NCBI GenBank assembly: GCA_902728285.1
Contig: CACVBU010001120.1
Location: forward strand, 1,364,001 to 1,428,000
Reading direction: 5' to 3'
Length of the DNA: 64,000 nt
Source: Clytia hemisphaerica
Lineage: Eukaryota; Cnidaria; Hydrozoa; Leptothecata; Clytiidae
Part shown: one piece after another, positions 32,310-46,440 of the stretch
Layout: every line of letters begins with the position of its first letter
Position numbering within the stretch: position 1 is the first letter of the stretch
The notes under the pieces: model-generated
The model's database searches: none
Told to the model about the DNA's origin: nothing
What the model saw: only the letters and a program-made list of their open reading frames with translations
Translations under genes and position numbers: made by a program

Positions 32310-32840
32310 TACCGTGAAAAAGGGTAACTTGCATCAGTGGAGGCTAACATGCATATACCCCAATTCACAGACTTGTCTGGTCATGGTTTTCTCACCTTGT
32401 ATATGAAAATCAAATTTAAGAAAACATGTACCAATTAATTGAGGAAAGATTATTATAATTACCATGAATTGCGTTTCCCAAATGACCTCACTTTTACACG
32501 CTTCATAATCTAACATCTTGTTATTTAGAATTTTCAAAAGAATGAGTCGCGATTACGTCATTAGTCCAAAATATGATCGGTTGAGAGATGTGAGCCTGGT
32601 TTCCCCATCCACTCGGTAAAATATTCACCACCCTTCAGCCACCCTGTAGAGACAGGGGCGGCAAAAAGAAGTACAGTAAGTACGCAGCCTTATGGAAACC
32701 ACCCCATTTTGACATTTTTTTAAACAAGTGGCAAAAACGGGGGAGAGTGTGCAGAGGAGAGCAGGCGAAAGACATTTACAATCACCCTCTTCGAAATTTG
32801 TGACATGTTGTCGTGGGAAAAGAAAAGTGATTCTGATAAA

Positions 32841-33475
32841 CCAGACCCCCGCGCTCGATAGGATCGATCATCGGAACGGCTCGATGACGGATCGATATGT
32901 GATCGATGGATTACTTATCGATCCGGATTGGAGATCGATAGAGGATCGATACTCAAGATTTTTTTAAGCTTATGATTAGTTATCGATCTATCATCGATCT
33001 ATCATCGATCTTTTATCGATCTTATCGACCCTATCGACTCTATCGAGTATATCGATTCGTCATCGATCGTTAATCGATTCGTCATCGATCGTTAATCGAT
33101 TCGTCATCGATCGTTAATCGATTCGTCATCGATCGTTAATCGATTCGTCATCGATCGTTAATCGATTCGTCATCGATCGTTAATCGATTCGTTATCGATG
33201 CATAATCGATTTATAATCGATGACGAATCGATTAACGATCGATGACGAATCGATTAACGATCGATGACGAATCGATTAACGATCGATGACGAATCGATAT
33301 ACTTGATTGAAATACTAGCTCGATAATGGATCAACGAAGGATCGATACTCAAGACTTTTTAATGGCTGAATCTTCCATCGATCTCCTATCCGGATCGATA
33401 AGTAATCCATCGATCACATATCGATCCGTCATCGAGCCTTTCCGATGATCGATCCTATCGAGCGCGGGGGTCTGG
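32841..33475. mobile_element. CCAGAC element A: CGAT-rich palindromic element with 6-bp TSD
   Basis: Starts ccagacccccgcgctcgata and ends tatcgagcgcgggggtctgg. The inverted arms run for about 107 bp with only two or three mismatches. Flanked by a perfect GATAAA duplication (32835-32840, 33476-33481). The interior is almost wholly ATCGAT-containing words, with a tandem array in its centre (listed separately). Inserted inside element C, and non-coding. Confidence 0.9.
33051..33297. repeat. 22-bp tandem array that inverts at its centre
   Basis: Six consecutive identical 22-bp units (atcgattcgtcatcgatcgt plus ta) from 33051 to 33182 and a variant seventh are followed by an AT-rich centre at about 33205-33221. 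Three to four copies of the reverse complement (gacgaatcgattaacgatcg plus at) then run to 33297. The array could extrude as a large cruciform. Confidence 0.9.
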
Positions 33476-33753
33476 GATAAAATGTACGTTTTTCTATTGT
33501 CAAGTAATTTTGTCATAATGTTTCCATGTCAACACTTTGAAGAGAAGTAATATTGCTCTAGTTGGTCTGTGAATTGGGGTATATGCATGTTAGCCTCCAC
33601 TGATGCAAGTTACCCTTTTTCACGGTAACTCTCATCCTTGTTGTTGAAATGTATCCTGAAAGCTTAATTTCCTAGTGTGACTAACTGTTAAAGTAAATTT
33701 GGAAGGAAGTCAAAAGTTGCTTCTTTTTTAAACTCTTATTGAAAAATTCTTAC

Positions 33754-33820
33754 CCAAAATCAAGCCATCCATGTCAAAAATAACATGTGAAAATTTTTCC
33801 CAAAGACATGATGATAACAA
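33754..33820 (-). pseudogene. PUDP-like first-exon fragment
   Basis: On the minus strand the sequence reads FSHVIFDMDGLIL followed by G and a gtaag donor, corresponding to HAD motif I at the end of exon 1 of the intact PUDP gene (FTHVIFDMDGLIL). Here the donor is canonical GT, whereas the intact gene has GC. Upstream in frame there is no ATG; a TAG stop lies a short way back, unless that tag is used as an acceptor. It lies 8 kb from the orphan last exon at 25.7 kb on the same strand and may be its lost 5' part. Confidence 0.65.
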
Positions 33821-34599
33821 CAGCAAATAAAACTAGAAATGAAAGAAAAGAAAATCGAATCGAATCAAAATGAAAATGGTTTCTGCAGCAACTGTACTCT
33901 GGTCGTCTGGTACAGCATGAAAATGGTAAGTAAAAATTCCCGCGCAGGTCCGTGGTCACTCTCTCTACAAATTCACTTTCTGAGGGTGAAAACACAGTCA
34001 CACTCTATAAAAGTACTGACTGTTAAAATAATAGTTTCAAAGATTTTTCAAGTCATGTTTGGTAATCGATTTTTTAAATTTTTGATTTTATACTTTTTGC
34101 ACCATCTTTTGTCTATTCAAAAACATAATTAAAAATACTGAAAAATAAATCTAAGGTCTGCAGATTAGACCGTAGGAAAACTCTCCGCGCTGGAGGACAT
34201 CGAAATATCAAAACATCAAAACATCGTTTCTTCTACGTAGAGAGTAAAAAAAATTTCCAAAATGTTCCATCAGCTGACTGACTGCCAGGCGCCATGGTAA
34301 ACCTTTTTTAAACTTTTCTATCTTTACCTCTTTTTCCTTTTTTGTTTTGACTGATTAAGACTTACAACTAACTGTCTGTAGGCTTTGTTTGTAACCCTCT
34401 AGTGGAGTTTTCAAAAGCAGCAGAGCCAGCAGCCCCAACCAAGGCCAAGCGTTTAGTGTGATATGTCATGATAGGGACTTTTCCAGCATACCGTCAACTG
34501 CTCTAACTTGGGACGATTGGTCGAAACATGGGACTGGTTGATATCTGGCCTGTATTTTCACTTCTGTTAAATCTCTTTGACAACAAATTTGTTTTGATA

Positions 34600-34952
34600 G
34601 GACCCTGCCGACGCACCGGACTGTCCGGTGTATTTGTCCGGTAGCAAAAAGTATCCTTTCTTCATTACACCGGACGCATTAAGTCCGGTGTAAGTCCGGT
34701 GTTGCATACAGCACAGGGAATTTTGGACGTCTGACATTTATGAAACAAAAAATTAAGAAGCACCGGACGCAACCGGACTGGTCATGTCCGGTGTTTTGAT
34801 TGTCCGGTGGAAAAAAATATCCTTCTCCGACACCGAACATCCGACTTCCTTAAGTCCGGTGTAGAAATTGTCCGGTGGTAAAAAAAATTCTCATTTTACA
34901 CCGGACTTTTGTGTGTCCGGTGTTCGTTAAGTCCGGTGTGTCGACAGGGTCC
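34600..34952. mobile_element. CCGGTGT-rich MITE with perfect 10-bp TSD
   Basis: Ends ggaccctgccgacgcaccgg and the inverse of ggaccctgtcgacacaccgg (two mismatches in about 25 bp). TGTTTTGATA is duplicated exactly on both sides (34590-34599, 34953-34962). The 353-bp element has eight or more direct and inverted GTCCGGTGT words. A 9-11-bp duplication is the size typical of Mutator-like elements, but the superfamily is not proven. Confidence 0.85.
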
Positions 34953-35054
34953 TGTTTTGATAACTCCACCAAATTTATCAATCATTAAGTTAGTTCCTAC
35001 AAATTTGTTTTGATAACTCCACCAAATTTATCAATTATAAAGTTAGTTCCTCTT
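34953..35054. repeat. 53-bp direct repeat, two copies
   Basis: The unit beginning acaaatttgttttgataact and ending agttagttcct occurs twice in a row to 35054 with few differences. The CCGGTGT MITE inserted into the first of them. Confidence 0.7.
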
Positions 35055-35254
35055 AGAGTGCACAGACACTCGGGTGTCTTCCACTACGGATTTTTTCATA
35101 TTTCGATTTAAAAGCCTAAGAAATTGTGTATTTTTTAATACGCCGTTCATTAACTTAAATCAAATGACTTTGGAGGTTCAGTGAAATGATGGTGGCCATA
35201 TTGCCGTCCCATGTTTTGTCAGATAGTCCTAAGTTAAAGCAGTTGACGGTAGTA

Positions 35255-36090
35255 ATTACGTGATTTAGAATTTTTTTTTGTGTGATTGTGTGAGATTGCG
35301 TGATCAGAGGTTAGACATCAGTGCTCAAAATTTTCAAATCACGATCACTTTCTGATGTGTTTTTTGCTGATTTGTATGGATCGCCATAGCTGCCATAAGT
35401 GCTCTTTTCATGCGCTCTTTTTTCATTGTGATGCGCTCTATTTATTCGCTCTTTTGGTTCGCTCCATTTGTTCTTTTCGTTCGCTTTATACTGTATGTGC
35501 TCTTTTACCGTCAACAGCTCTAAGTTGGGACTTTCTGACAAAACCAAAACATGGGACAGCAATTCGGCCACCATTTCACCGAACCTCCTAAGTCATTTAA
35601 TTAACATAACTGCGAATCATAGATACCGTGAAATCAGGTAACTTGCATCGAGGGAAACTTGCATAGCCCATCAAATGCCTGACCAACCAAAGAAGCAAAA
35701 TTTCAAAACAAATGAACTAGTACGCAGCTCCGCTTGCAGCTATACTCTACCATTTTAGAATCTCATATTTGATGCGCGAGTAGACAGGATCGCAGGTAAA
35801 AAAAACAGTGTGGATTGACAAATAACGAGTGTGTAACTTGCCGCGCAAGTGACGTCAAACGCTCGATCGTTTTGCCACTAATTTGGTCTTCTTCGTTCCA
35901 GACATTTGCGTGTGTTCCACAACAGATTTTGTACAAAAATAGCGCATCACAATTAAAAAAAGAGCACATAAAAAGAGCACTATGGCAGCTATGGCGTTCC
36001 ATAGATTCGCATGATCATGGTGATTGAAGACAAAAATTTGCGTGATATCGTGATCAAAGTTACCAAGTTACCACGCTGGGGGTAACGATT
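35255..36090. repeat. Composite foldback with GCGTGAT and GCGCTCTT words
   Basis: cgccatagctgccataagtg at 35387 is mirrored at 35978-36003, and adjoining gcgctctttt words are mirrored at 35938-35975; outer parts carry gcgtgatc/gatcacg words and end near a ccacgctgggggtaac motif at 36073. It encloses a half copy of MITE D (35516-35612) and a one-ended element C relative (35627 onward). The nested order is not fully resolved. Confidence 0.5.
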
Positions 36091-36640
36091 AAAGGCTACC
36101 CATACACCCAATCTTGCAGTATGTAAGGGTGATATTATTGTTCAGATTTTGACACCCACACACCGCATGCCATACAGCCGAATGGGATGTACAGGCATTG
36201 AACTCAATTAAGATGACTCATCTGAAGTTGTTGAGTATCCAGACTACAATTTTTGACAGACTCTGAGTGAGCCCTCTAGTTCAATGAATCTCAAAGCTTT
36301 GAAAACCCAGGCAGACACGCATAATTTCAACATACCATGAAACTGCAAAAACTTTCAAAACTACTTAAAAACTCCCTCTCATTGACCAATTTGTTTACAA
36401 TGAGCTACATCTTGAGTTTTCAGACTTTACAATTTGACACGGTTTAGAAATGATAAAAGAAACAATTTCCATCATCAATTTTGAGTACTTTATGTAACTG
36501 CTTTACTGCCAGTTATTTGTGGTGAAATCCTTTGGATTGATAGGCTAAAAATGATATAAAAAATAATGGAAATAATGCAAAGGGGGGTCTAAAAGCGATA
36601 ACCAAGTAATAGTACAAAGAAACAATTGGAATATTATACT
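36091..36640. other. Intergenic, no gene recognised
   Basis: No exon, RNA gene or repeat with a partner in this window was seen. Confidence 0.45.
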
Positions 36641-37001
36641 TTAATGGGATAAACTTTCGCGGGATTAAATTTTGCGGTTTGGCCTATCCGCGAAATTCAA
36701 ATTTCGCGGGGACTTAATTTTCGCAGGTGACACTATTGGGTGGTAATATTTTCATGATTTTGAGACTTTACTGGCAAATCATGCATTTTGGTTGTTGAAA
36801 TACACATTATTAGCGCTTCTTTGATGCCAGTATACATTCAAATAGTATTTGTTTGACACATCTCGAGTTTTGTTTAGAAATATTTCGCGGATAAGGCCCT
36901 TCTTAATTTCCATTGGGACTTAATTTCGCGGATTTTCGAGGATGACACCCAAATCCGCGAAATCCGCGAAATTTAATCCCCGCGAAAGTTTATCCCATTA
37001 A
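36641..37001. mobile_element. TTAA-flanked TIR MITE, uninterrupted copy
   Basis: 361 bp from ttaatgggataaactttcgc to gcgaaagtttatcccattaa, subterminal words atttcgcgg/ccgcgaaat on both sides, TTAA at each edge. It is the reference for dissecting the interrupted copy at 27.5-31.8 kb, which lies in the opposite orientation. Confidence 0.85.
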
Positions 37002-40848
<3,847 letters not shown>

Positions 40849-41252
40849 ACGAGGTGCACGTTATATGAATATAATTTTATATATTATAATGAAAACAGCA
40901 AACCTGAACCTTTGAAAGAACGCTGCTTATATTCACCCCTATGGGGCTGTCGTTAACTTTTTACCCATCTTTTTGTTTTGTTTTTATCAAATTTATTACC
41001 CAGAATGTTTATTGTTTGTGTCAGAATATTTTAATCAATTTCTTTTGTTATTTTTTTTTGGAGGGTGTTGTCATTATATACAGGGCAGCAGATGAAAGGA
41101 ATTTGAAAAATTGTAAATAGTAATTATTGATATTTGAAAGAAAGATCATCATATTTATGTATCGTTTTTAAAATGGATCGCGTCTTCTTCTCTCTCATTT
41201 CCCATTGTCTTTTTTTCAACAACCACTTATGCATTCTCCCGAAATAAGTTTC

Positions 41253-41607
41253 TAGGGCGAGACCAATTTAATTTGTTGTTCTACGGGCAGATCGTTGACA
41301 AAATATCAGTCAGTCGGTTGGTAAAATATAAATATGATTTTCATTAATCAAGGAAGTTAATCAGGCTTTAAGTAATATTTTCGAAAATTCGAAATTCATC
41401 TTTGATGGAGTTTGCAATAAAATCTTTCGTGCATAGAATTCATGATTCTAGATTCTGTTCAACTTTCATTAAGTGTAAACTTTTTAAATGACTATTTAGT
41501 ATTAGAAATTTGTGGCACAAGTGATTCAATATTATTATTTTTTCGTTTGCAGCAAATGCTGGGTCGCTCGCGCACGTAGAACAACAAATCAAATTAGTCT
41601 CGCCCTA
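41253..41607. mobile_element. TAGGGCGAGAC MITE
   Basis: tagggcgagaccaatttaat and the inverse of attagtctcgcccta form arms of about 35 bp (including ttgttgttctacg) around a 355-bp non-coding core. TA at the edges may be the target duplication. Confidence 0.8.
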
Positions 41608-41974
41608 TAGTTTCCTTCCTAAAAATCATACTGAGGTGTTGTATGAATCATAATTATTTTCGCCTTTCCGTAGAAATTTTGTTTGGCATTTATTTTCATC
41701 ATAAACATCTGACACATGGGATGACTGAAAATTGATACTTGAATTTGTAATCGTATTTTCTTTAGGTATAAAAAACAAAATACAAAAATAAAGCATATTC
41801 TTAATAGCAAACATGTTGGTTTATGTTCCCTTGAATTGATACATTGTATTTGTTAGAACAGAACTGCGTGAGACGACGAGCCATCTATATTGATGTAAAA
41901 ATTTGGCGGTTCGAATTATGGAAATCATGTTGGTAACTCACTCCATTCTTATGATGATTTGGTGATATTATTAT

Positions 41975-43964
41975 ATGGCGTCAGATGAGGATTCCCTGGT
42001 TTTGTGTGATTCCCTGGTAGTGGAAGAAGTAAAGGGAGATTCCATGATAACAGGTGATCAATATGGAGATCCCCTGGTACCGTCAGGTGATGAAAATGTA
42101 GATTCCTTGCCTGCACCAGGGGAGGAATCTCTGTTATACAATGGACAGAAAGGTTATTACCTGACGGAACCAGAAAATATGACCAGGAAATCCTTTGTGA
42201 TATCAGGTGAACAGAATGTAGATTCCCTGATATCACCAAAAGAAGAGACAGGTGGAGATTCCTTTGGTAACTCGCGTTGGATGAGTAATTTACCATCACA
42301 TTTAACGAAGATTTCCTTGAACAGACTGGCAATTCCTGGTTCACATAACAGTGGAGCGTATTCTTTGAATCCGACGACTCCAATGTCTCCGGGTAAGACC
42401 GAATAGTAAACAATATATAACATAACCTGAAAATTTCACCGAAGTTTTTCCATTAGTTCGAATATTATAAGAGACTTCGCCTGAAGATTTGGAAATCTAT
42501 TTCAGTCTTCTAATATGTCAGATTTGGTCAAATAAACTTCTTAGTAGGGCTTCCTGTATTTTCAATAATCGATAGCTTCTAGCATTACCTACTTATTTAG
42601 GTATATATCTCATAATTTCAGCGGCTCAAAATTATTCAGCACTTGATACGAATACTAAGCAGATATTCAATAGGTAAAAGTTGGTTATTGAGATTTATTA
42701 ACCCGAGATGATGTAATATTCAACGAGGCGAAGCCGAGTTTAATATACATCACCGAGATCCTATCAACGAAAACCTATTGAATATATGTTTTATTATATA
42801 CCTAGAGGCAAAAACAAAGCATTAATTGTGTCAATAGTCGAATGTTTCACATAAAACACTCCCCATAAAGGAACGTTCAAATGTTTTTCTTTTTTTTTAA
42901 TGATTTTCTTAATTACTTTGAGTCATAAAAATTTGTTAATGAAATTGACAATAGATTTATTTTAATTTCTTTGATAACAACAAGAGCGACACAAAAAAAT
43001 AAACTTTGAAACCAAAATTTAAAAAAAAATTCTACCGTGGTATAATAGCCATGGTATATCAGGAATTATTCAATGGCTGTTTTTGCCTACAGGTATATAA
43101 TAATATCCTTTAAAGCACATTTACTAAATTGTTTTTATTTTTTAATTTTAATTGATGCCTTCTTCAGATAAATCAAAGCTGATCAAAACTTTTGGGAATT
43201 GTAACAAACAATTTGTCATTAACTGGTCCTTGTGTCAGTCAATGACCATTACTGAACAACTCAATCATGGTGTGCGATATTTCGATATGCGCCCTGGGTT
43301 CATCGATTACGAGGATGACTTCTTTTTTGTGCATGGTGTACATGGGGTTTTGATAAGGGACTTGTTACACCAAATGCGCCAATTTCTTGATTTTAACCCA
43401 CGTGAAGTAATCCTTGTCGACTTCAATCACTTTCATTCTTTCGACGAAATCAGACACAAACGATTGGTTGAAATGATTCATAAAGTCTTTGATTCTCTTC
43501 TTGTACCACGTGACATATTCGATGATGTCACTTTCACTTTATCCGATCTGTGGCGCATGGACAAACGAGTAATATTAAGTTACAAACATGAAGAAACATG
43601 CTCTAAGCATAATGCGTTCTGGTTTTCAAGAGAATGCGTCAACAGCCCGTGGTTCAACACAAACAATATATCTACCTTAAAACACAGGCTAAATGAGTTA
43701 CACCGAAACCCAGATAAGAAGAAATTCAACGTTTACCAAGCTATATTGACCGCACGAAAATCCACAATCGCCCTCCGCCCAACATCAACTTTACGCCAAT
43801 CTCTTGTACGACAGTGTAATAATGGAATTAATGAGTGGTTAGATGGTATATTTGCACAATGTAAACAAGGCTTTAATATTGTGATGTGTGATTTTGTATG
43901 TGAGGATGGATGTGTAGAAAAAATATTACGATTGAATAAATTGATTGGGAAGCAGATTAATTGA
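41975..43964 (+). CDS. PI-PLC X-domain protein (PLCXD family), gene 1
   Basis: Two exons, 41975-42392 and 43168-43964, give 404 residues with a phase-1 GT-AG intron. The PLC X domain starts at about residue 104: WMSNLPSHLTKISLNRLAIP, then GSHNSGAYSLN with the first catalytic His, WSLCQSMTITEQLNHGVRYFD, the second catalytic His in DFFFVHGVHG, PREVILVDFNHFHSF, and the C-terminal GFNIVMCDFV and LRLNKLIG. There is no PH, EF, Y or C2 domain, as in PLCXD1-3. The first 95 residues are unusual: a Gly/Asp/Ser-rich leader with GDPLVPSGDE, VDSLPAPGEE, VISGEQNVDS-type degenerate repeats. The family is thought to cleave phosphoinositides or related lipids, but substrates are poorly defined. Tandem partner of the gene at 47.6-50.2 kb. 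Confidence 0.9.
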
Positions 43965-44690
43965 TGGTAGAAAAATAAGCAGTTTTAATGACGAATATGT
44001 ACAAATAAGTATTTTTCTAAACTTAGGGCATTAAATGCCCTAACACACTTTTATAAGAACATCCAAGATTTTTGAAGGCCTTTGGAAATTCTTAACTCTT
44101 TGATTTTTAAGCCCAAAAATGTTCTTAACTTTGAAGCCTTATGTTCTTATATGGTTTGTTCTAATAAAAAACGTGTGCGGAATAAACACTCCAACCAATT
44201 CGAAACTCTACCATTCAAACCGTCTAATTCGAAATCATAATCGAGGAGAAATTCGAAGCTAATTATTCATTTATCGTTTGTAATCGAATAAACACGACTC
44301 TTTGACAACGGCTGCTAGTTCACCGATTACTAGCGATTTGTTGACATCATATTTTTGAGATGTTGATTTTTCTCACATTTACGAAGGGCAAACACGATAG
44401 GGCAGGCAGTAGACCACCTACTACTACCAGCCAAATACTATGTTTATTTTATTGGCCCAGCGCTAGCGATAGGGCCTTTCATTTGCAACTTTCCGTCCGC
44501 TGTCTGTCCGTCCGTTTTGGTAGAAACGGCGCTTGAAACCATAGTAACACACTTTTTAGTTTTGCCGTTTGGAGAGGGAAAAGGTTGCTAAAGTCGGATA
44601 CTGGCTATAGAAGATATATTTTCTGATTTCGCGCTCCTTCAAAAACAAATTTCAAAACAAATCAAGATGGCGGTCGAAGCGAGGAGGAAA
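43965..44690. other. Intergenic between PLCXD gene 1 and the repeat cluster
   Basis: Apart from the ACACG MITE at 44043-44177 I see no coding exon. A run of gtccgtccg words lies at about 44500-44516. Confidence 0.4.
44043..44177. mobile_element. ACACG-type MITE, diverged copy 3
   Basis: acacacttttataagaac and gttctaataaaaaacgtgtg ends, interior 'aaaatgttcttaacttt' shared with the 3.3- and 4.8-kb copies; shortened to about 135 bp. Confidence 0.7.
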
Positions 44691-45280
44691 GAGTTACATC
44701 GGATCACCCAAAGTACCCTCATGTTTTTTTTTTATTTTCTTATCTCTGATCCTGTCTTTCTCTTTTTCTGACTGTCTGAGTTTCTGAGTTTCTGAGACTT
44801 AGTTTCTCATTTCTGACTGAGTTTTCATACCTGTCAATCATTTGTCCATCAATTTCGACCAACCTAATTTTCGCACCGAGTGGGATTCGAACCACCACCA
44901 AAGAAAGACCTTCAGATTCGGAAGCCAGCGCTCTATCCACTGAGCCATCGCCGCACAGCAAATCCACGCAATTCATAACATATTATACCAAACTAGCAAA
45001 AGACGGGGGTAATGTTATTATAATATGGGTAAAAGTACCCCTTTTTTAAACCTGACTGAAATTCGAGCCGTTACTAGCAACCCTGCGGGGCCCAAGGCGC
45101 CGTATGCACCCGGCACAGTGACAAGCCGTTACTAGCAACCCTGACCCTACCTAACTGTTAGTTAATCAATTCCAAACAACAAAACCCCCGGAAAGGTGAC
45201 TATCAGCGATCCGTGGATAAAAAAATAAAAAAATGAAAAATAAAAAAATGAAGGTAACTTTGGGTGATCCGATATAACTC
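44691..45280. mobile_element. GAGTTACATCGGATCACCC TIR element hosting a SINE
   Basis: gagttacatcggatcaccca on the left mirrors ttgggtgatccgatataact on the right. Inside lie a tRNA-derived SINE, a direct repeat gagccgttactagcaaccct (about 45065 and 45124) and short A-rich stretches. Confidence 0.7.
44717..44966 (-). mobile_element. tRNA-derived SINE
   Basis: On the minus strand the head reads as a tRNA-like RNA polymerase III promoter: A box tggctcagtggatagagc and B box ggttcgaatcc. A non-tRNA body with repeated agaaactcag words and an A-rich end near 44720 follow. The acceptor stem does not close properly and an extra loop segment is present, so this is not a functional tRNA gene. Confidence 0.75.
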
Positions 45281-45539
45281 TCTCCAAGCGAGGAGGTTGA
45301 TTCATACTTTCTTGAACATTTTCTTTGCTTTAGTGGTCAAGAGACTTTCAAACCAAAGATATTTTGTAATGATTTTCTTTTATAAACCTTTTTCAACATT
45401 CTGCCATATCTTATAGTCTTTGCTCAAGTTTTCATAAAGTTTTATGAGTGAAAATTCTACCTTAAATCACTTTTATTTTTAGTTTATTGGTTTCGAAAAG
45501 ACTTTATTTTTAGAAAATAATGGCTTCTGATATAGAAAT

Positions 45540-46440
45540 AAATAAACTGAAATGCAGCTCATGTGTAAATTTGAATAAGATTGGAACTTTTTCTTGATGC
45601 TACACAAGAAAACAGTCACTTCTGGATCTGTCGCTAACAAAGGTCAGTGGCTGGTGGGACGTGGATGATTTTCAAACTCAACACATGATATTAAAGTAAA
45701 CTGATTCTAGAATTTGGTAAATGGACATAAAATGGAGCTCATGTGTAAATTGGAACAAGATTGTACTTTTCCATGAGGCTACGCGTGAAAATGGTTTATT
45801 TTTGGATCGGTCTCGTTTAACGATTGGTGCGGTGGCTTGATTTTTCAAACTCGACACAATTATTTCAAATCTGATTATTGGAATATGTTAGCGGAGACTA
45901 AAATGCAGCTCATGTGTAAACTTTAACAAGATTGGGACTTTTTTCATGATTCTACACATTAAATAAAATGGTCAATTCTGGATCTGTCGCATTAACAGTT
46001 GGTGGCTTGATTTTTCAAACTCGACCACATACCGTCAACCGTCTCTAACTTGGGCGATTGGTCGAAACATGGGACGTTGCATATCTGGTCTGTATTTTCA
46101 CTTACTGTAAAATCGAAAGAGAAATCGTGTATTTTTAAATACGCCTTTCCTTAACTCAAATCAAAATGACTTGGAAGTCGGTGAAATGGTGGCCGAATGC
46201 CGTCCCATGTTTTTTCAGATAGTCCCAAGTTGGAGCAGTTGATGGTAATTATTTAAAGTATATAAACTAATTCTGGAATCTGTTAATGGCACTAAAATGC
46301 AGCCCTGGGTAAATTCAAACTAGATTGAACATTTCTCATGGTTGCAAGGCATGAACAGTGAAAATGGAAATTTATGGAAAAAGCTGACCTTGTGAAAAAA
46401 GATGAACAAATGAAAATGAAAACACAGGTTCATTTCTAAA
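45540..46440. repeat. Diverged satellite of about 175-bp units (four copies)
   Basis: Units start with aaatgcagctcatgtgtaaa or variants at about 45551, 45731, 45901 and 46295. Each has 'aacaagattg' shortly after, 'ctggatctgtcg' mid-unit and 'tttttcaaactcgac' near the end. The third unit is lengthened by a complete MITE D. No protein. Confidence 0.75.
46030..46247. mobile_element. TACCGTCAAC MITE (family D), complete copy
   Basis: 218 bp, arms taccgtcaaccgtctctaac and the inverse near cagttgatggta. Inserted between 'ctcgaccaca' and 'attattt' of a satellite unit, which in other units are adjacent, so the boundaries are supported by the empty site. Confidence 0.85.

Larger units (their letters stand above)
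32310..33627. mobile_element. TACCGTGAAAAAGGG TIR element C, hosting the CGAT-rich element A
   Basis: The first 63 bases (taccgtgaaaaagggtaact...) are repeated perfectly inverted at 33565-33627. If the outer TA is the target duplication, termini are CCGTGAAAAAGGG, as for Tc1/mariner-like MITEs. Without the 641 bp of element A plus its duplication, the element would be about 677 bp. No transposase frame is present. A one-ended relative (taccgtgaaatcaggtaac) starts at 35627. Confidence 0.85.
34499..35251. mobile_element. TACCGTCAAC MITE (family D), split by later insertions
   Basis: Left arm taccgtcaactgctctaact and right arm agttaaagcagttgacggta are inverted repeats of about 45 bp. The complete 218-bp copy at 46030-46247 shows that about 34585-35085 is inserted DNA, namely the CCGGTGT MITE and a 53-bp tandem repeat. 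Another half copy starts at 35516. Ends begin with TA, consistent with a TA target duplication. Confidence 0.8.

Noticed and set aside
33051-33297. CRISPR-like array (regular 22-bp repeats)
   Set aside because: Units are head to tail without unique spacers and invert at the centre, the host is an animal, and there are no cas genes. It is a tandem repeat inside a transposable element.
41949-42413. 154-codon minus-strand ORF opposite PLCXD exon 1
   Set aside because: Shadow of the real exon; no domain, and the plus-strand frame has the PLC X motifs and correct splice phase.
44717-44966. tRNA gene on the minus strand
   Set aside because: A and B boxes are good but the acceptor stem does not pair and an extra segment sits between the arms. 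The body and A-rich end show a SINE.
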